Assembly: GCA_964370795.1 (NCBI GenBank)
Contig: CAYJME010000011.1
Coordinates: 1 to 32,190, forward strand
Source: JAHFOW01 sp964370795
GTDB taxonomy: Bacteria; Planctomycetota; Brocadiia; Brocadiales; Brocadiaceae
Reading direction: 5' to 3'
Length of the DNA: 32,190 bases
Of this stretch, positions 25,000-32,190 are shown piece by piece. Numbering within the stretch: position 1 is the stretch's first letter; each line of letters starts with the position of its first letter. A model generated the notes under the pieces. It did no database searches. It worked only from the letters and a program-made list of their open reading frames with translations, and was not told where the DNA came from. The position numbers and the translations under genes were made by a program.

Positions 25000-25157
25000 A
25001 GAATCCCGAAGGGATGACATGATTATAGAAAAAATACGCCGGAGCATCTAAACCCCGTAGACATGAAATACTCCGTAAATAATAATATGCCACCCCTACA
25101 GGGTTATCAATAAATACATGGCATTATGCTATAATAATGTCATCCCTTCGGGATTCT
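25000..25157. repeat. 158-bp inverted-repeat element (MITE/REP-like)
   Basis: The end arm AGAATCCCGAAGGGATGACA and following ATGATTATAG (25000-25028) is mirrored at 25129-25157, with one mismatch over 29 bases. Inside, CCCCGTAG (25053-25060) faces CTACAGGG (25096-25103) with one mismatch, giving a nested hairpin. Each end arm also contains the small palindrome ATCCCGAAGGGAT-like sequence. There is no open frame, so it would be non-autonomous. The AATCCCGAAGGGAT type is known as a palindromic repeat in several phyla (from memory). Confidence 0.8.
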
Positions 25158-25366
25158 CTCATCACTATCATTTTCGCCCATTGAAGTATATGCTGAATAG
25201 TTACATTATGAGACTATTAATAAGGATAATCCTATGTATTGATAATCTTTTCAGATTCATTCGGGTTATAGTATTGGCACGAAAATGCATATTTTCATGC
25301 CCTTTTGTGAGCCTTTGGCTCATGTGAGTTTACTCTGTAAAAACCTCTTTTTTTTGTAAGTTTTTC

Positions 25367-25440
25367 ACAACCCCCTTCCCCCCTTTGTTAAGGGGGAAAC
25401 TCTGAAATCCCCCTTAGTAAAGGGGGACTCAGGGGGTTGT
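25367..25440. repeat. G-rich inverted-repeat element, copy C (double hairpin)
   Basis: The ends ACAACCCCCT and AGGGGGTTGT are exact reverse complements. Two inner hairpins CCCCCCTTTGTTAAGGGGG and CCCCCTTAGTAAAGGGGG are present. The second hairpin with ACTCAGGGGGTTGTTT matches the core of the copies at 5463 and 32083. Unlike those, it lacks the CTTAACTTAATG end. Confidence 0.75.
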
Positions 25441-25513
25441 TTCCCTTTGATCGGGGGATTTGGTTGCGGCTACGCCGCGCTAGGATATTAGTATGTTTTC
25501 CAAAGTTGTCCGG

Positions 25514-26743
25514 TTACACCTTCTCTATCATATGTCCCAATTTTTCCTTCTTTGTGCGCAGATAGTGTATGTTTTCCTCTGTGGGTTCGGTCAGGATTGG
25601 CACCCGTTCCACAATTTCCAGACCATATCCGGTAAGGGCTGCAAATTTTTTTGGGTTGTTGGTAAGTAACCGCATCCTGGTGATGCCAAGGTCTCTCAGG
25701 ATTTGTGCGCCAATGCCGTAATCTCTCTTGTCCGCCGGCAGACCGAGTCTCTCATTTGCCTCAACGGTATCGAGTCCCTTTTCCTGCAAGAGGTATGCGT
25801 GGAGTTTGTTTTCCAAACCAATCCCCCGGCCTTCCTGCCGCATGTAAAGTAATACACCCTTTCCCTCTTTTTGTATCATGCGAAGGGTGTTGTGAAGTTG
25901 CTCACCGCAGTCACATCGGAGAGAGCCAAAGATATCGCCCGTCAGGCATTCATCATGCACCCTCACTAATACCGGTTCATTATGTAAAGGTGATGGATTA
26001 TTTCCACTTTCACTTCCAACGCCTAAACAGAGGGCAAGGTGGAGATAATCATCAACAAAAGAACGATAAAGATGAAGGGTGAAATTGCCATACATCGTTG
26101 GCAATTTTACGGTAACGCGCTTTTCAATTAATCGTTCCTGCTCGTGGCGGTATTTAATAATGTCCGCAATGGTGCAAATTTTGAGATGGTGTTTCTCTGC
26201 AAATTTTTTGAGTTCCGGGAGTTTGGCCATGTTTCCGTCTTCTGTCATAATCTCACAGATCACCGCAGCAGGTTTGAGACCGGCGATACGTGTCAGGTCT
26301 ACGGCGCCTTCTGTATGGCCTGTCCTGACCAGCACTCCGCCCCTCCGTGCCTTAAGGGGGAATATATGGCCTGGTTTTACAAGGTCATCTGCCGTTGTCT
26401 TATCATCAATAACGGTTAAAACCGTTGTCGCACGGTCTCTGGCAGAGACTCCGGTGGTGATACCATTTTTCGCATCTATGGAAACAGTAAAGGGCGTCTG
26501 ATAACACGATGTGTTGTTGGATACCATAGGATAGAGGTCAAGCTTTTCTGCAAGTTCCGTGTTGAGCGAGAGACACAGAATACCCCGTGCATGGGTAAGG
26601 ATGAAATTAATGGCCTCCGGGGTCATTTTTTCGGCAGCAATGACGATGTCCCCTTCATTTTCACGACTCTCGTCGTCTATTAAAATAATCATCTTGCCTT
26701 GTTTGAGATCTTCGACGACCTCTGGTATGGTATTAAATCGCAT
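25514..26743 (-). CDS. ribBA: Bifunctional 3,4-dihydroxy-2-butanone-4-phosphate synthase / GTP cyclohydrolase II
   Basis: This enzyme starts both branches of riboflavin synthesis: ribulose 5-phosphate to dihydroxybutanone phosphate, and GTP to the pyrimidine precursor. The N-terminal RibB half shows RENEGD (27-32), HARGILCL (51-58), GVSARDRATT (98-107) and RTGHTEGAVDL (140-150). The C-terminal RibA half shows VRVHDECLTGDIFGS, zinc cysteines C266, C277 and C279, RQEGRGIGL (302-310) and LLTNNPKK (359-366). Total length 409 aa is normal. GAGGTG lies six bases before the ATG. It follows pgsA on the same strand with an 88-base gap. I see no FMN riboswitch in that gap. Confidence 0.97.
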   Translation of the reverse strand: MRFNTIPEVVEDLKQGKMIILIDDESRENEGDIVIAAEKMTPEAINFILTHARGILCLSLNTELAEKLDLYPMVSNNTSCYQTPFTVSIDAKNGITTGVSARDRATTVLTVIDDKTTADDLVKPGHIFPLKARRGGVLVRTGHTEGAVDLTRIAGLKPAAVICEIMTEDGNMAKLPELKKFAEKHHLKICTIADIIKYRHEQERLIEKRVTVKLPTMYGNFTLHLYRSFVDDYLHLALCLGVGSESGNNPSPLHNEPVLVRVHDECLTGDIFGSLRCDCGEQLHNTLRMIQKEGKGVLLYMRQEGRGIGLENKLHAYLLQEKGLDTVEANERLGLPADKRDYGIGAQILRDLGITRMRLLTNNPKKFAALTGYGLEIVERVPILTEPTEENIHYLRTKKEKLGHMIEKV

Positions 26744-26831
26744 AAAAACACCTCGTATAAATATTATTTAAAAGTTATAAATGTTCAAAGCTCGTATATC
26801 GTTTCAGAAAAAAGCATACAATTTTATTTTA

Positions 26832-27392
26832 TTATAACTGCCTTACTCCCCGGTATAAATAAAAAATACCCGACACGGCGGTAAAAGTAGCCGTTGTCCA
26901 CCAGATGGTCAAAAGCGTCGGGAGTGGAATGTGATTCCCAATAAGTACGGATATAATCGCAATGGTCTGAAAGAATGTCGAGAGCTTGCCCAGCATGATG
27001 GGTTGACATTCTATCCTACCGGTAATGATAAGAACCGTAATAGTACCAAACATAAGTATGAGGTCGCGGCCAATAATAACCGTTGGAATCCACCGGGGGA
27101 AGCGCGGCTCTGGCCATATATGGTCAGAGGAAAGTATTATACAGGTGATCATCAATACCAGTTTATCTGCAACAGGATCAATGTATTTCCCCAGCTCTGT
27201 GATTTCATTCCTCTTCCGGGCAAGGTAGCCATCCATAACGTCGCTTAACCCGATGAGTAGCATGATAAAGAGACATGCATACCGGTAGTGATTGTTATGT
27301 TGCACTTGTAAGATGCAAAATACCAGCAGTGGGATACAGCATATCCTGCTCAGACTGATTTTATTAGGAAGCGTAAATATTTGATGTTTCAT
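26832..27392 (-). CDS. pgsA: CDP-diacylglycerol-glycerol-3-phosphate 3-phosphatidyltransferase
   Basis: This membrane enzyme makes phosphatidylglycerol phosphate from CDP-diacylglycerol. The CDP-alcohol phosphotransferase motif is complete: SDVMDGYLARKRNEITELGK with YIDPVADK, giving D51, D54-G55, A58-R59, G68, D72 and D76. About five hydrophobic segments surround it. From the ATG at 27392 the protein has 186 aa and begins MKHQIFTLPNKISLSRI, the usual PgsA opening (TLPNxxSxxR). A frame 16 codons longer (from 27440) is open but adds a non-conserved N-terminus. Neither start has a clear ribosome site. It is probably transcribed together with ribBA. Confidence 0.92.
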   Translation of the reverse strand: MKHQIFTLPNKISLSRICCIPLLVFCILQVQHNNHYRYACLFIMLLIGLSDVMDGYLARKRNEITELGKYIDPVADKLVLMITCIILSSDHIWPEPRFPRWIPTVIIGRDLILMFGTITVLIITGRIECQPIMLGKLSTFFQTIAIISVLIGNHIPLPTLLTIWWTTATFTAVSGIFYLYRGVRQL

Positions 27393-27510
27393 AATTTTTA
27401 TAGTAGGAATTATATCAAACAAATGCCTCTTTAAAAACATCTATATTGTTGTCGTTTTAGGTCTCATACGGCGCCGAATCCGTCCTGGTCAGGCGAATAA
27501 CAACTTTGGC

Positions 27511-27539
27511 TTGACACTTCTCTTTTTTATGTGTACGAT
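27511..27539 (+). promoter_or_regulatory. Sigma-70-type promoter upstream of carA
   Basis: A perfect -35 hexamer TTGACA (27511-27516) is separated by 17 bases from TACGAT (27534-27539), which matches the -10 consensus at four of six positions. It lies about 78 bases before the carA ATG on the correct strand, leaving a leader of roughly 70 nt. I see no clear arginine-repressor or attenuator structure in this leader. Confidence 0.7.
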
Positions 27540-27616
27540 TTAAAGTCTTAAAAATATTTGGCGGAATGTACCTTGAGGTACGGGTATTACTCTACTGTTT
27601 ATAGCTAAAAGCGTTT

Positions 27617-28735
27617 ATGGATAGAAAAAAGGCAATCCTCGTTCTGGCAGATGGCACAACGTTTAAGGGTAATTCCCTGGGCGCTGATGGTGAAGCAATC
27701 GGAGAGGTCGTTTTTAACACAAGCATGATGGGGTATCAGGAGATTCTCACCGACCCATCATATAAGGGGCAAATGGTGATGATGACCTATCCCCTGATTG
27801 GCAATTACGGGATTAATGAAAAAGACCATGAGTCGCGTAAGCCATTTTTAGAGGGTTTTATTGTAAAAGAATGCAGTCAAATCTCTAGTAACTGGCGTTC
27901 CCGCATAAGTCTTGAAGAGTTTTTAAAGAAAAAATCTATTGTCGGCATTCAGGGTATAGATACCCGGGCGCTGACAGCCTGCATACGGGACAAGGGTTCA
28001 CAACCGGGAATTATTTCCACGACAGACTTCGATGTCCCTAATCTTATCGGGAAAATACATGCTTCGCCAACCATCGAAGGCAGGGATCTCGTGAAATCGG
28101 TGACGTGCGATAAGCCGTATGGGTGGGAGGGCGAAGATATTCAGCAAAAAGCGACTAAACGGCACAAGGTCATTGTCTATGATTGTGGTGTAAAATACAA
28201 TATTTTGAGGCAACTGCACGATCATGATTGTTCTGTTACCATAGTCCCTGCACAGACGACGTCACAGGCAGTTCTGGATATGAATCCTGACGGGGTTTTG
28301 ATCTCGAATGGGCCTGGAGACCCTGCCGCAGTTCCTTATATGGTCGAAAATATTAAAGGTTTGCTGGGAAAGAAACCCGTCTTTGGCATTTGCCTTGGAC
28401 ATCAGCTGCTGGCGCTTTCGCTGGGACTCGGGACGTATAAACTCAAATTTGGCCATCACGGCGGGAACCAGCCGGTTATGGACTTGTTGACCAGAAAAGT
28501 TGAGATTACTGCACAAAATCATAACTTTGCGGTAGAAAGCCCGTCACAGGGATCAGTTCACAAGGGCATGTATGGTAACGTAGAGATCACCCATCTCAAC
28601 CTCAACGATAAATCAGTAGAAGGATTGAATTGTCATTCACTTCCCGCATTTTCAGTACAATATCATCCGGAGGCGTCGCCAGGCCCGCACGATGCAAACT
28701 ATTTATTTGAACGTTTTATAAAAATGATGAAATAA
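27617..28735 (+). CDS. carA: Carbamoyl-phosphate synthase small (glutaminase) subunit
   Basis: CarA hydrolyses glutamine and passes ammonia to CarB to make carbamoyl phosphate for arginine and pyrimidine synthesis. The 372 aa length is usual. The N-terminal CarA domain has GEVVFNTSMMGYQEILTDPS (29-48) and GIDTRALTACIRDKG (113-127). The C-terminal class I glutamine amidotransferase shows SNGPGDP (230-236), nucleophile C259 in FGICLGHQ, and H350 and E352 in QYHPEASPGPHD. The start fits the family N-terminus, although a strong ribosome site is missing. carB follows after 19 bases. Confidence 0.97.
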   Translation: MDRKKAILVLADGTTFKGNSLGADGEAIGEVVFNTSMMGYQEILTDPSYKGQMVMMTYPLIGNYGINEKDHESRKPFLEGFIVKECSQISSNWRSRISLEEFLKKKSIVGIQGIDTRALTACIRDKGSQPGIISTTDFDVPNLIGKIHASPTIEGRDLVKSVTCDKPYGWEGEDIQQKATKRHKVIVYDCGVKYNILRQLHDHDCSVTIVPAQTTSQAVLDMNPDGVLISNGPGDPAAVPYMVENIKGLLGKKPVFGICLGHQLLALSLGLGTYKLKFGHHGGNQPVMDLLTRKVEITAQNHNFAVESPSQGSVHKGMYGNVEITHLNLNDKSVEGLNCHSLPAFSVQYHPEASPGPHDANYLFERFIKMMK

Positions 28736-28754
28736 TCCTTACCATAAACATACA

Positions 28755-31700
28755 ATGCCCAAAAGAACTGATATAGAAAAAATCCTTATCATTGGCTCAG
28801 GTCCTATCGTTATTGGTCAGGCGTGCGAATTCGATTATTCAGGCACACAGGCCTGCAAGGCGCTCAGGGAAGAGGGGTACAAGGTTGTGCTGGTAAACAG
28901 TAATCCGGCTACCATTATGACAGACCCCGAGATCGCCGATAAGACTTACATCGAACCAATTACGCCCGAGATGGTGGCAAAGATTATTGTAAAAGAACGT
29001 CCCCAGGCATTGCTTCCAACCCTTGGCGGGCAAACGGGGTTAAATACGGCTGTCAGCCTTGCGGAAAAGGGTGTTTTGGATGAATTTGGTGTGGAGTTGA
29101 TTGGCGCTAAACTGGATGCCATAAAGAAGGCTGAAGACCGGTTACTTTTCAAAATGGCCATGAAACGTATTGGCGTTGCTGTGGCCGAAAGCGGCTATGC
29201 ACGGTCATACGAGGAAGCCATGAAGATTATCGAAACAATCGGTTTTCCTGCCATTATCAGGCCGTCATTTACCCTCGGTGGCACGGGAGGAAATGCGGCT
29301 TATAATATCGAAGAGTACAGGGAGTATATCAAGACAGCTTTAGAGACCAGTCCTGTTCACGAGGTGCTTGTCGAACGTTCACTCCTTGGCTGGAAAGAAT
29401 ATGAGTTAGAGGTGATGCGCGACATCAAAGATAATGTCGTGATTATCTGCTCCATAGAGAATTTTGATCCTATGGGCGTGCATACCGGCGATAGCATTAC
29501 GGTTGCCCCTGCGCAGACACTTACCGATGTTGAGTATCAAATCATGCGTGACGCGGCGATAAAGGTAATCAGGGAAATTGGCGTGGAGACCGGCGGGTCA
29601 AATATCCAGTTTGCCGTGAATCCGGTAAATGGGGAAATGATTGCGATTGAGATGAATCCACGGGTATCGAGGAGCTCTGCGCTGGCATCTAAGGCCACGG
29701 GGTTTCCTATCGCAAAAATCGCTGCAAAGCTTGCCGTTGGTTATACCCTCGATGAAATTCCCAATGATATCACCCGTTATACACCGGCCTGTTTTGAGCC
29801 TACCATTGACTATTGCGTCGTAAAGATACCGCGCTTTAATTTCGAAAAGTTCCCCGATACCGACCAGACGCTTACCATTCACATGAAATCGGTGGGGGAG
29901 GCTATGGCAATTGGACGTACCTTTAAAGAAGCTATCGGCAAGGCTATACGCTCTCTGGAATCAGGACGATATGGATTTGACGCCCTCTGGCCTGCAGGAA
30001 GCGATACATGGTCGAATGAACAACGGCATGAATACCTGCGGGGAAAACTGATGATTCCCAATCCGGACAGACTCTGGCATATTGCTGATGCAATGCGGTT
30101 TGGCATAAGTTTGGATGAGATATATAAGTGGACTTATATTGACCGATGGTTCCTTTACAATCTTAAGCAGGTACTCGAACTTGAAAAGGAGATAAAGGAA
30201 AAATATTCAAGGGGTGTTCATACGACTCAGTCCGGCGATGATTTTAACATGGACAGGGAAATGCTCATTGAGGCCAAACAGCATGGTTTTTCAGATAAAT
30301 ACCTTGCCACTCTGTGTAACGTCAACGAAAAGAGTGTGCGGGCATACCGCCAAAAGGAAGGGATCAAACCCGTGTATAAACACGTAGATACCTGTGCCGC
30401 AGAATTTAAGGCATTTACGCCCTATCTGTATTCAACTTACGAGGGTTCGTGCGAGGCGGAACCAACAGAGAAGAAAAAAGTAATTGTTCTCGGAAGCGGG
30501 CCGAACCGTATTGGACAGGGAGTCGAGTTTGATTATTGCTGCGTTCACGGGGTCTTTGCATTGCGGGAGTTGGGTTATGAATCTATCATGATTAACTGTA
30601 ATCCCGAGACCGTGAGCACGGATTACGACACCTCTGACCGCCTCTATTTTGAACCGCTTACCCTGGAAGACGTCCTTGAGATTATTGACAAGGAAAAACC
30701 GGAAGGCGTCATTGTTCAATTTGGCGGACAGACCCCCTTGAAATTGGCCGTGCCTCTGGAAAAAGAGGGGGTAAAAATATTGGGCACATCTCCGGACAGT
30801 ATTGATGTTGCCGAGGACCGCGAGCGGTTTGCGGCATTAATGAACCAACTCAAATTAAGGCAGCCTGAAAATGGATGCGCCCGTTCCGCACAGGAAGCAA
30901 AGGCCATTGCCAACAGGATCGGTTATCCTGTGCTCTTACGTCCTTCGTATGTCCTCGGAGGACGCGCAATGCGTACTGTTTATGATGAAATGGGCGTGGC
31001 GGAGTATATTACCCATGCAGTGCAGGTCTCACCGGAACATCCTGTTCTGATAGACCGTTTTTTGGAAGACGCCACGGAGATTGATGTGGATGCGATTTGT
31101 GACGGGGAAGAGGTTTTCATTGCCGGTATCATGGAGCATATTGAGGAAGCCGGTATCCACTCGGGCGACAGCGCCTGTTCACTGCCACCGTATTCAATAG
31201 GAAGTGATATTACCGATGAGTTGAGGAAGCAGACAAAAATAATTGCGCTGGCATTGAACGTCGTAGGACTTATTAATATCCAATATGCTATCAAGGATAA
31301 GGTCGTATATGTGCTGGAGGTTAATCCCCGTGCGTCGAGGACAGTGCCGTTTGTCAGCAAGGCAATAGGCGTTCCCCTTGCCAAGATTGCCGCAAAGGTA
31401 ATGGTGGGAAGGAAACTCAAAGAACTCAACATCTCCACAAAGAACATGAAATCCAGGCATATTGCCGTAAAAGAGGCCGTATTTCCTTTTATAAAGTTCA
31501 AGGGAGTGGATACGATTTTAGGGCCGGAAATGAAATCAACGGGCGAGGTTATGGGGCTGGACATGGATTTTGGCCGCGCCTATGCAAAGTCTCAGATGGC
31601 CGCCGATTGCAGTCTTCCGTTAACGGGCACAGTTTTTATGAGCGTACGGGATAAGGATAAAAAGTCCATGGCGCCTATTGCACGAAAACTTTTACACATG

Positions 31701-32021
31701 GGTTTTAAAATAGTTGCCACACGGGGAACGGCAAAGGTGCTTGCTGAAAATAACGTTGCCATCACCACCGTTTTAAAAGTAATAGAAGGCCGTCCTAACA
31801 TTGTGGATCATATTAAGAACAATGAAATCCAGCTTGTTATCAACACCATTGGCGGCAAGTCTGCGCAGGAGGCATCATATTCCATGCGGCGCACAGCCCT
31901 TGTTTACCACGTCCCTTATTATACAACCGTTGCCGGCGCCATTGCAGCCACAAAGGCAATCGAGGCGCTCAAAGACGGCAGCCTCGACGTAAAACCCATC
32001 CAGGAATATTATCATACCTAA
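28755..32021 (+). CDS. carB: Carbamoyl-phosphate synthase large subunit
   Basis: CarB uses two ATP, bicarbonate and ammonia from CarA to make carbamoyl phosphate. The 1088 aa protein has the two homologous halves, each opening with a pre-ATP-grasp motif (ILIIGSGPIVIGQACEFDYS near residue 10; VIVLGSGPNRIGQGVEFDYC near 576), followed by ATP-grasp domains with RPSFTLGGTGG and RPSYVLGGRAM and the metal site EMNPRVSRSSALASKATG or EVNPRASRTVPFVSKAIG. An oligomerisation domain lies between them. The C-terminal MGS-like domain (from about 950, GTVFMSVRDKDK, ATRGTAKVL) is where effectors bind in relatives. The length fits the family, and there is no sign of damage. No ribosome site is obvious, so it may depend on coupling with carA. 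Confidence 0.98.
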   Translation: MPKRTDIEKILIIGSGPIVIGQACEFDYSGTQACKALREEGYKVVLVNSNPATIMTDPEIADKTYIEPITPEMVAKIIVKERPQALLPTLGGQTGLNTAVSLAEKGVLDEFGVELIGAKLDAIKKAEDRLLFKMAMKRIGVAVAESGYARSYEEAMKIIETIGFPAIIRPSFTLGGTGGNAAYNIEEYREYIKTALETSPVHEVLVERSLLGWKEYELEVMRDIKDNVVIICSIENFDPMGVHTGDSITVAPAQTLTDVEYQIMRDAAIKVIREIGVETGGSNIQFAVNPVNGEMIAIEMNPRVSRSSALASKATGFPIAKIAAKLAVGYTLDEIPNDITRYTPACFEPTIDYCVVKIPRFNFEKFPDTDQTLTIHMKSVGEAMAIGRTFKEAIGKAIRSLESGRYGFDALWPAGSDTWSNEQRHEYLRGKLMIPNPDRLWHIADAMRFGISLDEIYKWTYIDRWFLYNLKQVLELEKEIKEKYSRGVHTTQSGDDFNMDREMLIEAKQHGFSDKYLATLCNVNEKSVRAYRQKEGIKPVYKHVDTCAAEFKAFTPYLYSTYEGSCEAEPTEKKKVIVLGSGPNRIGQGVEFDYCCVHGVFALRELGYESIMINCNPETVSTDYDTSDRLYFEPLTLEDVLEIIDKEKPEGVIVQFGGQTPLKLAVPLEKEGVKILGTSPDSIDVAEDRERFAALMNQLKLRQPENGCARSAQEAKAIANRIGYPVLLRPSYVLGGRAMRTVYDEMGVAEYITHAVQVSPEHPVLIDRFLEDATEIDVDAICDGEEVFIAGIMEHIEEAGIHSGDSACSLPPYSIGSDITDELRKQTKIIALALNVVGLINIQYAIKDKVVYVLEVNPRASRTVPFVSKAIGVPLAKIAAKVMVGRKLKELNISTKNMKSRHIAVKEAVFPFIKFKGVDTILGPEMKSTGEVMGLDMDFGRAYAKSQMAADCSLPLTGTVFMSVRDKDKKSMAPIARKLLHMGFKIVATRGTAKVLAENNVAITTVLKVIEGRPNIVDHIKNNEIQLVINTIGGKSAQEASYSMRRTALVYHVPYYTTVAGAIAATKAIEALKDGSLDVKPIQEYYHT

Positions 32022-32053
32022 TTTGTCAAAATATCGTAAGTCTTTAACAACGT

Positions 32054-32141
32054 CATTAAGTTAAGCTACCTGCCGTAAAAGTCCCCCTTAAAAAAGGGGG
32101 ATTCAGGGGGTTGTTTAGATAAAACAATCCTTAACTTAATG
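32054..32141. repeat. 88-bp inverted-repeat element, copy B (complete)
   Basis: The perfect 12-base terminal repeats CATTAAGTTAAG (32054-32065) and CTTAACTTAATG (32130-32141) enclose GTAAAAGT, the hairpin CCCCCTTAAAAAAGGGGG and ATTCAGGGGGTTGTTT. The right two-thirds matches copy A at 5456-5517 in the same order. No open frame is inside, so it is a non-autonomous element. It follows carB by 32 bases, and the hairpin might also act as a transcription terminator for carAB, though no T run follows directly. Confidence 0.8.
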
Positions 32142-32190
32142 CCATTGAATTCTTGAAAACAGTAAATAAAGATAAAGATTGAGATGTTTT

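Larger units (their letters stand above)
24873..25513. other. Intergenic region, 641 bp, repeat-rich
   Basis: No gene is supported. It holds a 158-bp inverted-repeat element (25000-25157), a short hairpin TGAGCCTTTGGCTCA (25306-25320) and a G-rich repeat (25367-25440). The region separates hrpB and ribBA, both on -. No plausible protein family appears in either strand. Confidence 0.6.

Noticed and set aside
26744..26831. FMN riboswitch or strong promoter before ribBA
   Set aside because: The gap is only 88 bases, A/T-rich, and shows no conserved riboswitch blocks; promoter-like hexamers matched too poorly.
1..32190. CRISPR array
   Set aside because: No regularly spaced direct repeats of 23-40 bases were seen; the repeats present are isolated inverted repeats.

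Overview
This 32 kb window looks like chromosomal DNA of a free-living bacterium with a moderate G+C content. I lean towards an anammox-type planctomycete (Brocadiales, Brocadia/Kuenenia-like). That is an inference from overall character: codon and base use, a dnaX-ebfC-recR-rpoN order, a short lipoprotein after rpoN, and the style of the G-rich intergenic repeats. No anammox marker gene is present, so the lineage is not proven.

Layout. (1) Positions 70-5135 hold two tRNA-Ser genes, a long Alu-containing SRP RNA, dnaX, ybaB/ebfC, recR, rpoN and a small lipoprotein, all on +. This is a housekeeping block for DNA replication, recombination, protein targeting and sigma-54 transcription. (2) Positions 5136-9302 hold a repeat-bearing gap, a D-aminoacylase-type amidohydrolase, a CYTH-domain protein and a Ste24-type membrane protease. 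(3) Positions 9313-14429 hold five tightly packed genes that I read as an ebo cluster (eboB, eboC, eboF, eboD, eboE; no eboA in the window). Such clusters are linked to trafficking or processing of an unknown small metabolite. (4) Positions 14458-22194, on -, hold a type I restriction-modification operon in the order hsdM, a YhcG/DUF1016-type PD-(D/E)XK nuclease, hsdS, a REP-associated HUH transposase (RAYT), hsdR and an M48/DUF45 metallopeptidase. Most neighbouring genes have overlapping or abutting stop and start codons. Every gene except the peptidase is broken by frameshifts, an in-frame stop or internal deletions. (5) Positions 22332-24872 hold hrpB on -, visibly richer in G+C than its surroundings. 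(6) Positions 24873-27392 hold a repeat-rich gap, then ribBA and pgsA on -. (7) Positions 27511-32021 hold a clear sigma-70-type promoter followed by carA and carB on +, and the window closes with a small inverted-repeat element.

The most interesting points are: the ebo cluster with a rearranged order, next to a prenyl-protein-type protease; the decaying hsd operon with a RAYT gene stitched into it by overlapping codons and carrying a perfect 28-base palindrome inside its reading frame; the tRNA-Ser / long SRP RNA / dnaX / ebfC / recR order, which matches that known in Bacillus; and a family of small G-rich inverted-repeat elements scattered through the gaps.
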